From Acidobacteriota bacterium (GTDB lineage: Bacteria > Acidobacteriota > Terriglobia > Terriglobales > Acidobacteriaceae), in NCBI GenBank assembly GCA_021810175.1, contig JAJZJJ010000015.1, positions 1 to 15,183 on the forward strand: a stretch of DNA of 15,183 nt, read 5' to 3'. Position numbers and translations under genes: made by a program. A model generated the notes under the pieces. It was not told the origin of the DNA. It was given only the letters and a program-made list of their open reading frames with translations, and did no database searches. Positions 6,912-13,653 of this stretch are shown here, one piece after another (within the stretch, counting starts at the first letter, position 1; each line of letters begins with the position of its first letter).

Positions 6912-8828
6912 ATGAAGTATTGCCGTTCATTCGCTATGTTACTTGCCGGCGTTTTTTCCGCCGGAGCCATGGTGCTTTCCGGCTGTGGCGTGACGCTGGG
7001 GCCGGGCTCACTTTCGCAGACACCGCCGACGAACCGGCCGCCGGTGGCAACGCAACGGGGATCTGTCACGATCTCGCCGCAGTATTCGGCGCTGGGCCCC
7101 GGGCAGCAGATGTCTTTTCAGGCGTCGGCAGCGGGCGGCGGGGCGCTTGAGTGGTTGGTGAACGGGGTTGCGGGCGGCAACTCGACCGACGGCACGGTGG
7201 ACAGTTCCGGTCATTACACGGCGCCGGCCTTTCTCCCGAAGAGCAAGAATGTCATTGTCACGGCTGCGCTCGCGTCCTCGCCGACGCAGAATTATGCGAC
7301 AGCGGTGGTTTCGATCATCAATCCCGGGATCGTGCTGAAGACCAACAATCCCCAGGTGGCGACGTACTCCATTTACTTGCCCGTGCCCGGGAAGGTTGCG
7401 ATCGACTTTGGCAAATCGACCAGCTACGGATTCACCACATGGGAACAGCCCACGCCTTCTGCCAACGGCGGCGAGGTGATGATTGAAGTGGCGGGGATGC
7501 TTGGGAATACACCCTACCACCTGAGCGCCAACCTGGCGCTGGACGACGGCGCGACCTACCAGGATGTGGATCACCTGTTCACGACAGGGACGCCGCCGAA
7601 GACCTCGACGGTGGACGCCAAGACGATGAGCGGGCAGTATCCGCAGCCGGGGATTGAGATGTGGAACACGGTTCTGCCGGTGGGCGACTCGCAGCTGTTC
7701 GCGACCGACCTAGCGGGGCAGGTGATCTGGACCTACTCGTACCAGGGAACGCCGATTGACCTGATTCAGGGCTTCCAGCCGCTGGCGAACGGCCACATTC
7801 TGCTGCTGATTTCGTATCTGTCATCGCTGAAGTCGTCGGGGAGTTTTCTGGATACGGGGACGATCAACGCAGTGCGCGAGATCGACCTGGCGGGGAATAC
7901 GATTCGCCAACTGACGATGAACCAGTTGAACCAGGAGCTGGCTGCGCGGGGTTACAACATTACGCTGAAGAGCTTCCACCACAGCGCGATCGAGCTGCCG
8001 AACGGGCATATGGTGCTGCTGGCGACGTATCCGAAGCAGTTTACGAATCTGCCGGGATATCCGGGGACGATTACGGTGATTGGCGATGTGCTGGTGGATG
8101 TGAATCAGAGCATGGAGCCGGACTGGGTGTGGAACTCATTCGATCACCTGAACGTGAACCGGCACCCGATGTATTTCCCGGATTGGACGCACTCGAACGA
8201 TATTCTGTATTCGCCGACCGATCATGACCTGCTGCTCTCGATGCGGCACCAGAACTGGATTATCAAGATTGACTTCCAGGATGGGCAGGGATCGGGCAAT
8301 GTGCTGTGGCGGCTGGGCGAGGGCGGCGACTTTACGCTGATCAAGAATGGCCAGCCGGACACCAATCCGGCGGACTGGTTCTATGCGCAGCACGGGATGA
8401 ACTTCTTCAGTTCGAGCACATCGGGAATATTCAAGCTGGGGATGATGGACAACGGCAACGACCGGCAGTTTACGACCGGCTCGGTGCTGTGCGGTCCGCC
8501 GACGGCAACGAACCCGACGAATCCGCAGTGCTACTCGACGATGCCGATTCTGCAGATCAACGAGGCGGCCAAGACAGCCACGCTGCTGGACAACTACACG
8601 CCGCCGGACACATATTTCAACTTTTTCGGAGGGGATGCGGAGAAGTTGGGAAATGGCGATCCCGAGGTGGACTTCTGCGCGCCGCTGAATGGGGCGATTG
8701 TGCAGGAACTGCTTCCGAATACGAACCAGGTGGTCTGGCAGGGGACGACGCCGGGAGCCGATCAGTTCCGCGTGGAGCGGCTGGGGAGTCTGTATCCGGG
8801 CGTGACGTGGACGCAGGCGTCGTTCTGA
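6912..8828 (+). CDS. Arylsulfotransferase (ASST)-like secreted lipoprotein
   Basis: From ATG 6912 the product has 638 residues and begins with a lipoprotein signal peptide whose lipobox is LSGC (Cys25). GGAGAGG lies 14 bases upstream, rather far; an ATG at 6882 is possible but would bury the signal peptide. Residues about 50-136 form an Ig/Big-like domain (VTISPQYSALGPGQQMSF, SSGHYTAPAFLP). From about 138 the protein follows the bacterial ASST family: an N-terminal beta domain, then a beta-propeller with PLANGHILLLI, FHHSAIELPNGHMVLL (His356, His357), DWTHSNDILY (His427, Asn429), MRHQNWIIKID (Arg445, His446) and QHGMNFF (His494). Family members transfer sulfate between phenols through a sulfated His in the propeller; His494 and the His/Arg set are the likely active site by resemblance to E. 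coli AssT. The Dsb pair that often accompanies assT is absent here. Substrate is unknown, and some family members may not be sulfotransferases. Confidence 0.8.
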   Translation: MKYCRSFAMLLAGVFSAGAMVLSGCGVTLGPGSLSQTPPTNRPPVATQRGSVTISPQYSALGPGQQMSFQASAAGGGALEWLVNGVAGGNSTDGTVDSSGHYTAPAFLPKSKNVIVTAALASSPTQNYATAVVSIINPGIVLKTNNPQVATYSIYLPVPGKVAIDFGKSTSYGFTTWEQPTPSANGGEVMIEVAGMLGNTPYHLSANLALDDGATYQDVDHLFTTGTPPKTSTVDAKTMSGQYPQPGIEMWNTVLPVGDSQLFATDLAGQVIWTYSYQGTPIDLIQGFQPLANGHILLLISYLSSLKSSGSFLDTGTINAVREIDLAGNTIRQLTMNQLNQELAARGYNITLKSFHHSAIELPNGHMVLLATYPKQFTNLPGYPGTITVIGDVLVDVNQSMEPDWVWNSFDHLNVNRHPMYFPDWTHSNDILYSPTDHDLLLSMRHQNWIIKIDFQDGQGSGNVLWRLGEGGDFTLIKNGQPDTNPADWFYAQHGMNFFSSSTSGIFKLGMMDNGNDRQFTTGSVLCGPPTATNPTNPQCYSTMPILQINEAAKTATLLDNYTPPDTYFNFFGGDAEKLGNGDPEVDFCAPLNGAIVQELLPNTNQVVWQGTTPGADQFRVERLGSLYPGVTWTQASF

Positions 8829-8846
8829 CGCTGGAAGCAGGGAGAC

Positions 8847-8868
8847 GGGCAACGCTTGCGTGTTGCCC
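8847..8868 (+). terminator. Hairpin in the convergent gap after the ASST-like gene
   Basis: A perfect 7-bp stem (GGGCAAC 8847-8853 with GTTGCCC 8862-8868, 8-base loop) starts 18 bases after the stop codon. The flank TGTCCTGATTCG is not a true T tract on either strand. The gap (8829-9029) lies between converging genes, so the hairpin may stop transcription from one or both sides; nothing else was recognised there. Confidence 0.45.
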
Positions 8869-9029
8869 TGTCCTGATTCGTCGGAGAGTGAAATTGCTCA
8901 ACTACGGCAGTTGATTGGAGCGGTTCCGGGATCGCTGTACCCAGTTTGAGGATGTTCCAGGTCGCTGCTTGCTGCTGGTCGCATCGAGGGAAGATTTTTG
9001 CGTTGCGGTACCGATATTCTGAAATCGCT

Positions 9030-9566
9030 TTATGCGAGCCGGCGCCGGCCGCTGGCCATCTCGCGCACCTGATTGATGATCATGGAGCGCTGGAGAGGGT
9101 CGAGTTGTGCGACGTAGGGAGCCAGCTCAGAGAGGAACGGATCGGCCATGATCAGTTCGGTTTCGCGCTCATTGCGGCAGCGGCTATCGCGCAGGAGCAG
9201 GCAGACGCTGACTTCAAGAGCCTGAGCGAGCCGGTCGAGCGACGAGAGCGTAGGGATGGCCTTGCCGTTTTCAATCTTGGAGATGTAGGTACGCGGCACC
9301 TGCATGCGTCCGGCCAGTTGGCGCTGGCTGAGGCGGCGGCCGGTGCGGATCTGTTTAACGGCAGACGCGACATCGATGCCAGAGTTTTCTTCCAGCGCGG
9401 GCGGGGGAGCGACGACCAGTTGCGGTACGGGAGCCTCGAGTTCTTCGTGTTCGAGGGGCTTGTGGCAACGTCTGCAGAGTGAGTTCGTTGTGCGGAATTG
9501 CACCAGACTACAGTGGTCGCAACGCAATACCTCGCGTGCATCAACGCTAGCCAAGGTAGTTGCCAT
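9030..9566 (-). CDS. Zinc-ribbon plus XRE-family helix-turn-helix regulator
   Basis: This 178-residue protein is read on the minus strand. It starts with a short zinc ribbon, CDHC at Cys16/Cys19 and CRRC at Cys31/Cys34, joined by a Pro/Glu-rich linker (about 41-60) to a classic XRE/Cro-type HTH at about 68-125, seen in LSQRQLAGRMQVPRTYISKIENG with the usual helix 2-turn-helix 3 spacing. A C-terminal helical tail (about 130-178) has no domain I recognise. It should be a cytoplasmic DNA-binding transcription factor; the zinc ribbon could sense metal or redox state or mediate protein contacts, but this is inference. It is divergent from the HD-domain gene with a 179-bp gap, so it may control itself and that neighbour. 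The start ATG at 9566 gives the full ribbon; no good Shine-Dalgarno is visible. Confidence 0.85.
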   Translation of the reverse strand: MATTLASVDAREVLRCDHCSLVQFRTTNSLCRRCHKPLEHEELEAPVPQLVVAPPPALEENSGIDVASAVKQIRTGRRLSQRQLAGRMQVPRTYISKIENGKAIPTLSSLDRLAQALEVSVCLLLRDSRCRNERETELIMADPFLSELAPYVAQLDPLQRSMIINQVREMASGRRRLA

Positions 9567-9581
9567 AAATCTATTTACGGA

Positions 9582-9704
9582 GCGCCAGAGCGGGGCGCCA
9601 TGTCGAGGATTGCCGGAGGACGTGGTCCGGATTGCCCTTGACTGTTACCTACCATGCTTTCGGGGTATCCTTTTTGTCAAGTGAAAACTATGTGTCAACC
9701 ATAG
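9582..9704. promoter_or_regulatory. Divergent promoter/operator region with repeated TTGACA and inverted repeats
   Basis: The gap between the XRE regulator and the HD gene holds two copies of TGTCAA (9675-9680 and 9693-9698), that is TTGACA reading toward the regulator, 18 bp apart. A short inverted repeat CTATG/CATAG (9688-9692 with 9700-9704) encloses the second copy. Nearer the regulator, GCGCC/GGCGC (9582-9586 with 9594-9598) forms a small stem, and TGGCGC occurs twice in direct orientation on the minus strand. One TTGACA could be a -35 box for the regulator, but no good -10 lies 17 bases away. The repeats may be binding sites for the regulator itself. Confidence 0.3.
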
Positions 9705-9745
9705 AATTCCCGAAAAAAACCAGAAATTCGCGGAGATGAATCGGA

Positions 9746-10375
9746 ATGGGCATTTCAAATGATCATTCGAGATCCCGAGCCTGGGATCTGCTGAATGAGT
9801 ACACGAAGTCGCAAAGCCTGTTGAAGCATGCGCTGGCGGTGGAAGCCTGCGTGCGTGCCTATGGCGAGAACGAAGCCATGCGGATGGGACTGACGGGGGA
9901 CGAGCGCGAAGCGTTGGTGGAGAAATACTCGGCGACGGGATTGCTGCACGACTTTGACTACGAGCGGTACCCGACGCCGGAGGAGCATCCGTTTGTTGGC
10001 GTGAAGATTCTTGCCGAGCAGGGCTGGCCGGAGGAGATTCGCACGGCTATCCTGGGGCACGCGGAGTATTCGGGGGTTCCGCGCGAGACGCATCTGGCGA
10101 AGGTGCTGTTTGCGTGCGATGAGCTGGCTGGGTTCCTGACGGCGTGCTCGCTGGTGAAGCCGACGAAGTCGATTCATGACGTGGATGTGGCGAGCGTGAA
10201 GAAAAAGATGAAGGACAAGGCGTTCGCGCGCGGGGTGAACCGGGCAGACATTACGACGGGGGCCGAGGAACTGGGTGTGCCGCTGGAAGAGCATATTACG
10301 TTTTGCATTGATGCCATGCGGCGGAATGCGGAAGTGCTCGAACTGGATGGGCGGCTGGCGCAGCCGGCGGTTTGA
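9746..10375 (+). CDS. HD-domain protein, putative phosphohydrolase
   Basis: The protein has 209 residues and carries the metal-binding residues of the HD superfamily: His28 in LLKHALAVEA, His68-Asp69 in GLLHDFDYERYP, His81 in EEHPF, His105 in ILGHAEYSG, and Asp125 in FACDELAGF. Such proteins usually hydrolyse phosphate esters of nucleotides or related compounds in the cytoplasm, but the substrate cannot be read from the sequence. The extra His81 and His105 suggest a two-metal site, as in HD proteins of the HDIG subgroup. A GGAG about 10 bases upstream supports the ATG at 9746. It follows the divergent regulator and precedes the carboxyltransferase gene by 60 bp on the same strand with no visible terminator between, so it may share a transcript with the acyl-CoA genes. 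No relation to that pathway is known to me. Confidence 0.8.
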   Translation: MGISNDHSRSRAWDLLNEYTKSQSLLKHALAVEACVRAYGENEAMRMGLTGDEREALVEKYSATGLLHDFDYERYPTPEEHPFVGVKILAEQGWPEEIRTAILGHAEYSGVPRETHLAKVLFACDELAGFLTACSLVKPTKSIHDVDVASVKKKMKDKAFARGVNRADITTGAEELGVPLEEHITFCIDAMRRNAEVLELDGRLAQPAV

Positions 10376-10435
10376 GCAGACGGAATGGGGGCGAGCGCGG
10401 CGTGTTGAGGAAGTGTTATTCTGACGCGTTTCTTT

Positions 10436-12145
10436 ATGACGACACCAATGGCCGGCTCTTCTCTTGTTTCACGTCTTGACAGGAACAACCCGCGCACGCG
10501 CAAGAATGCGCAGGCGATGATGGCGCTGCTGGGGCAGATTCGGCAGCAGGAAGCCGGACTGCGCGAAGGCGGCGGCGAAAAGGCGATAGCGGCGCAGCAC
10601 GGGCGCAAGCGGCTGACGGTGCGGGAGCGGCTGGAGCTGCTTCTGGATCCGGGCAGCGGATGGTTTGAGCTGAGCCTGTTTGCGGGCTTTGGGATGTACG
10701 AGGAGTGGGGTGGCGCCCCGTCGGCGGGCGTGGTGACGGGGATCGGGCAGGTTGCCGGCCGAATGTGCATGGTGATTGCCAACGACGCGACGGTGAAGGC
10801 GGGCGCGTTTTTCCCGATGACGTGCAAGAAGGTTCTGCGGGCGCAGCATATCGCGATGGAGAACCATCTGCCGGTGCTGTACCTGGTGGATTCGGCTGGC
10901 ATTTTTCTGCCGCTGCAGGAGGATGTGTTCCCGGATCAGGACGATTTCGGGAGGGTTTTCCGGAATAACGCGGTGATGTCGGCGATGGGAATTCCGCAAC
11001 TGACGGCGATCATGGGGATGTGCGTGGCGGGCGGGGCGTATCTGCCGGTGATGACGGACCACGTGATCATGACGGAAGGCAGCGGGCTGTTTCTTGCCGG
11101 GCCGGCGCTGGTACAGGCAGCGATCGGGCAGAAGTACTCGGCCGAGGAACTGGGCGGAGCGGATATGCACGCGGCGATTTCCGGCACGGTGGACTTCAAG
11201 GAGCCGAACGACCATCTGGCAATTGCGCGGCTGCGGTCTTTGGTTTCGCGGCTGGGGCATAAGGGCAGGGCGCCGTTTGACCGTGTGGAGTTTGACGCGG
11301 AGCGCGACAAGCCGAAGTTTGCGGCTGAAGACTTGTATGGACTGCTGGATCCGGAACCGGCGCAGGCTGCGGCCAACGTGTATGACATGCACGAGGTGAT
11401 TGGCCGGATTGTGGATCGGAGCGAGTTTGAGGAGTACAAGCCGGAGTATGGGCGGACGCTGCTGTGCGGGTATGCGCGCATCGGTGGATTCTCGGTGGGG
11501 ATTGTGGCCAACCAGAAGCAGCCGCAGCGCCAAGTGAGCGAGTCGGGCGAGACGCGGATGGAGTTTGGCGGGGTGATTTACTCCGAGAGCGCGGACAAGG
11601 CGGCGCGATTCATCCTCGACTGCAACCAGAATCTGATACCGCTGATTTTTCTGCACGACGTGAACGGCTTCATGGTGGGCCGGGATGCGGAGTGGAGCGG
11701 GATTATCCGGTCGGGCGCGAAGATGGTGACGGCGGTCTCGAATTCGGTGGTACCGAAGATATCGGTGATATTGGGAGGATCGTTTGGGGCGGGTAACTAC
11801 GCGATGTGCGGCAAGGCGTATGATCCGCGGTTCGTCTTTGCCTGGCCGACGGCGCGCTACGCGGTGATGAGCGGCGCTTCGGCGGCGAATACGCTGGTGG
11901 AGCTGCGGATTCGGCAACTGGAGCGCGGCGGGAAGAAATTGAGCGACCAGGAGCGGCAGGAAGTGCTGGAGAGCATCCAGGCCAAGTATGACGAGCAGAC
12001 TGATTGCCGCTATGCTGCCGCCCGGCTGTGGGTGGATGCGATTATCGATCCGGCGAAGACGCGGGAGGCGGTGATGACGGCGCTGGAGGCCGCGTCGCTG
12101 AACCCGGAGGTGGCGGATTTTCACCCCGGTTTGTTGCAAACCTGA
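10436..12145 (+). CDS. Acyl-CoA carboxylase carboxyltransferase (beta) subunit, methylcrotonyl-CoA carboxylase type
   Basis: The 569-residue product is a biotin-dependent carboxyltransferase subunit with two crotonase-like halves. It transfers CO2 from carboxybiotin to an acyl-CoA in the cytoplasm. The N-half has DSAGIFLPLQEDVFPD and the oxyanion loop VAGGAY (197-202); the C-half has GGSFGAGNYAMCGKAY (447-462). The VFPDxxxFGRxF and GADMHAAISG patterns resemble methylcrotonyl-CoA or geranyl-CoA carboxylase more than propionyl-CoA carboxylase. Downstream HMG-CoA lyase and hydratase genes support a leucine-pathway role, like liuB. The usual GGEQAA after the C-half oxyanion loop reads SGASAA here (479-484). 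The partner biotin carboxylase/carrier subunit is not in the window. The ATG at 10436 has no close Shine-Dalgarno; an in-frame ATG at 10448 is an alternative. I withhold the symbol because substrate specificity is not proven. Confidence 0.88.
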   Translation: MTTPMAGSSLVSRLDRNNPRTRKNAQAMMALLGQIRQQEAGLREGGGEKAIAAQHGRKRLTVRERLELLLDPGSGWFELSLFAGFGMYEEWGGAPSAGVVTGIGQVAGRMCMVIANDATVKAGAFFPMTCKKVLRAQHIAMENHLPVLYLVDSAGIFLPLQEDVFPDQDDFGRVFRNNAVMSAMGIPQLTAIMGMCVAGGAYLPVMTDHVIMTEGSGLFLAGPALVQAAIGQKYSAEELGGADMHAAISGTVDFKEPNDHLAIARLRSLVSRLGHKGRAPFDRVEFDAERDKPKFAAEDLYGLLDPEPAQAAANVYDMHEVIGRIVDRSEFEEYKPEYGRTLLCGYARIGGFSVGIVANQKQPQRQVSESGETRMEFGGVIYSESADKAARFILDCNQNLIPLIFLHDVNGFMVGRDAEWSGIIRSGAKMVTAVSNSVVPKISVILGGSFGAGNYAMCGKAYDPRFVFAWPTARYAVMSGASAANTLVELRIRQLERGGKKLSDQERQEVLESIQAKYDEQTDCRYAAARLWVDAIIDPAKTREAVMTALEAASLNPEVADFHPGLLQT

Positions 12146-12207
12146 GATACCAGTAGATTTTGCGAGAAGTTACAAATTGGTGGTGCGAAGAAACGCCAAA
12201 AGCGGCT

Positions 12208-12627
12208 ATGCTTGAGCCGTACGACCAAACTATGAGCGCGCAACGATCTGGCAATTCCTCAAAGCGAACCCGGAGATCTCCAGATGAGCCGACCCTTGTG
12301 TCGTTTCTCTGGCCGATCGTACTGGGCGTTCTTGTGACATTTCTGACGATCCGGGTAGCGGGCATGCTTGTCCTGATGGGACAGGAGCAGTTTGCGGTGT
12401 TGTACCCATGGGTGGCGCTGGTGCGGTCGCCGCTTTTGCGGATTGACTATGGCAGCGCAGTTGCCATCGGGCAGATGCTGCTTTATTTCCAGTTCCCGAT
12501 CTATGGCTTCATTGCGGGTGCGGTGCTTTACATGAGCAACAGCCTTACGCGGGCGTTCTTTGTCGTGTTCAGCGGACACCTTGCAGCGCTGATCGCTTTT
12601 ATCGCGATTGCGATCTTTCATCCGTAA
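12208..12627 (+). CDS. Small membrane protein of unknown function
   Basis: I do not recognise this protein. From ATG 12208 it has 139 residues: a basic, hydrophilic N-terminal stretch of about 28 residues rich in Ser, Arg and Lys, then three hydrophobic segments at about 30-57, 83-108 and 115-137, with a Pro-containing middle helix (FQFPIYGF). It is probably an inner-membrane protein with no signal peptide. Other in-frame starts are TTG 12160 and ATG 12232; none has a convincing Shine-Dalgarno, and a -10-like TATGCT overlaps 12207-12212, so 12232 is quite possible. It sits 62 bp after the carboxyltransferase gene and ahead of a hairpin that separates it from HMG-CoA lyase. Clean reading frame and hydrophobic periodicity argue that it is real. 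Confidence 0.65.
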   Translation: MLEPYDQTMSAQRSGNSSKRTRRSPDEPTLVSFLWPIVLGVLVTFLTIRVAGMLVLMGQEQFAVLYPWVALVRSPLLRIDYGSAVAIGQMLLYFQFPIYGFIAGAVLYMSNSLTRAFFVVFSGHLAALIAFIAIAIFHP

Positions 12628-12656
12628 CAGGAGAAATTGCCGACGGGGACGATTGC

Positions 12657-12692
12657 GATTGCCCGCGGGCTGAGTGGGCAATTTGTATCTTG
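12657..12692 (+). terminator. Hairpin with T-rich tail between the membrane protein and HMG-CoA lyase genes
   Basis: ATTGCCC (12657-12663) pairs perfectly with GGGCAAT (12676-12682) around a 12-base loop, and TTTGTATCTT follows. It lies 30 bases after the stop codon of the small membrane protein gene. The loop is large and the tail interrupted, so termination may be partial, which would still allow some read-through into the next two genes. Confidence 0.5.
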
Positions 12693-12756
12693 CGGAACGT
12701 TGGGTTGTGCCTGAGAGAAAGGCCGCAGCACCGGTGAAAATGCCGTAAGCTATCTG

Positions 12757-13644
12757 GTGGCCGATTCCAAGTCTCAAATCGTGAAGCTGATTGAGTGTCC
12801 CCGCGATGCCTGGCAGGGACTGCCGAAGATGATTCCCGCAGAGGTGAAGGCCGATTACCTGCGCATGCTGATAGCCGCGGGTTTCCGGCATATCGATGCG
12901 GTGTCGTTCGTCTCGCCGAAGGCAGTGCCGCAGATGGCCGACGCGGAGCAGGTGCTGGATTTTCTGGATCCGCCGGACGATGTGGAAATCATCGGCATTG
13001 TGGTAAACGCGAAAGGCGCCGAACGCGCCATTGCCACGCAGGCGGTGGCGACGCTGGGATACCCGTATTCGATTTCGCCGGAGTTTTTGCGCCGCAACCA
13101 GAACCAATCTCCAGAAGAAGCGGTGGATGTCATGGAGCAGATTGGCGAGGCGGCGTACAAGGCGGGACTGGAGTTCGTGGCGTACATCTCAATGGCGTTC
13201 GGGAATCCATATGGCGACCCCACGGGCGCGGATGAGGTGGCAGCGGCGTGTGACTTGCTGGCGGACTCGGGAATCATGCAGATATCGCTGGCCGACACGG
13301 TTGGGCTGGCGACGCCGGCAGAGGTGCGTGAGATCACGGAAGCAGCGCTGGCTGCGCTGCCCGACAATGTGGAACTAGGGCTGCATCTGCATGCGCGACC
13401 GGACGGGAGTGCGGCAAAGATTGCGGCGGGATTTGACGCGGGCTGCCGGCGATTCGATACGGCAATTGGCGGGTTGGGCGGATGCCCATTTGCGCAGGAC
13501 TCACTGGTGGGGAACCTGGCAACGGAAGCTGCGATTGCCGAGTTGCGACGGCTGGGCGCCATGCTGCCGGCACTGGAGCCTCTGGATTCGCTGGTGAAGG
13601 CGACGCGGGCAATGGAAGAAAAGTTTGGGCCGACGCGCCAGTAA
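12757..13644 (+). CDS. Hydroxymethylglutaryl-CoA lyase
   Basis: The 295-residue protein is a DRE-TIM metallolyase that splits HMG-CoA into acetoacetate and acetyl-CoA, the last step of leucine breakdown. Seen motifs: CPRDAWQ (Arg16, Asp17, Gln20), DAVSFVSPKAVPQMAD, the metal-binding HLH (His210, His212), GGCPFAQ (catalytic Cys243) and GNLATE (Asn253). The human Glu72 position appears as Asp47, and the human HCHDTYG segment is HLHARPDG, with GCRRFDTAIGGLGGCP after it. These match a bacterial subgroup also seen in Bacteroidetes rather than the mitochondrial type. The GTG start at 12757 is the first start after an in-frame stop at 12712; the Shine-Dalgarno is weak. The gene is coupled to the hydratase 9 bases downstream. 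The symbol liuE would be apt if the cluster is a liu operon, but I leave it blank. Confidence 0.9.
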   Translation: MADSKSQIVKLIECPRDAWQGLPKMIPAEVKADYLRMLIAAGFRHIDAVSFVSPKAVPQMADAEQVLDFLDPPDDVEIIGIVVNAKGAERAIATQAVATLGYPYSISPEFLRRNQNQSPEEAVDVMEQIGEAAYKAGLEFVAYISMAFGNPYGDPTGADEVAAACDLLADSGIMQISLADTVGLATPAEVREITEAALAALPDNVELGLHLHARPDGSAAKIAAGFDAGCRRFDTAIGGLGGCPFAQDSLVGNLATEAAIAELRRLGAMLPALEPLDSLVKATRAMEEKFGPTRQ

Positions 13645-13653
13645 GGAGCTTCG
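13643..13653 (+). promoter_or_regulatory. Ribosome binding site of the hydratase gene overlapping the lyase stop codon
   Basis: AAGGAG at 13643-13648 begins inside the TAA stop of HMG-CoA lyase and ends 5 bases before the ATG at 13654. This arrangement indicates translational coupling and one transcript for the two genes. Confidence 0.8.

Noticed and set aside
9638..9671. Sigma-70 promoter TTGACT with TATCCT toward the HD gene
   Set aside because: The spacing is about 22 bases, too long for a functional pair, and no better -10 is found.
10469..12139. Minus-strand open frame of 556 codons opposite the carboxyltransferase gene
   Set aside because: Its product is an Arg/His/Pro/Gln-rich shadow without any motif, while the plus strand is a full-length conserved enzyme.
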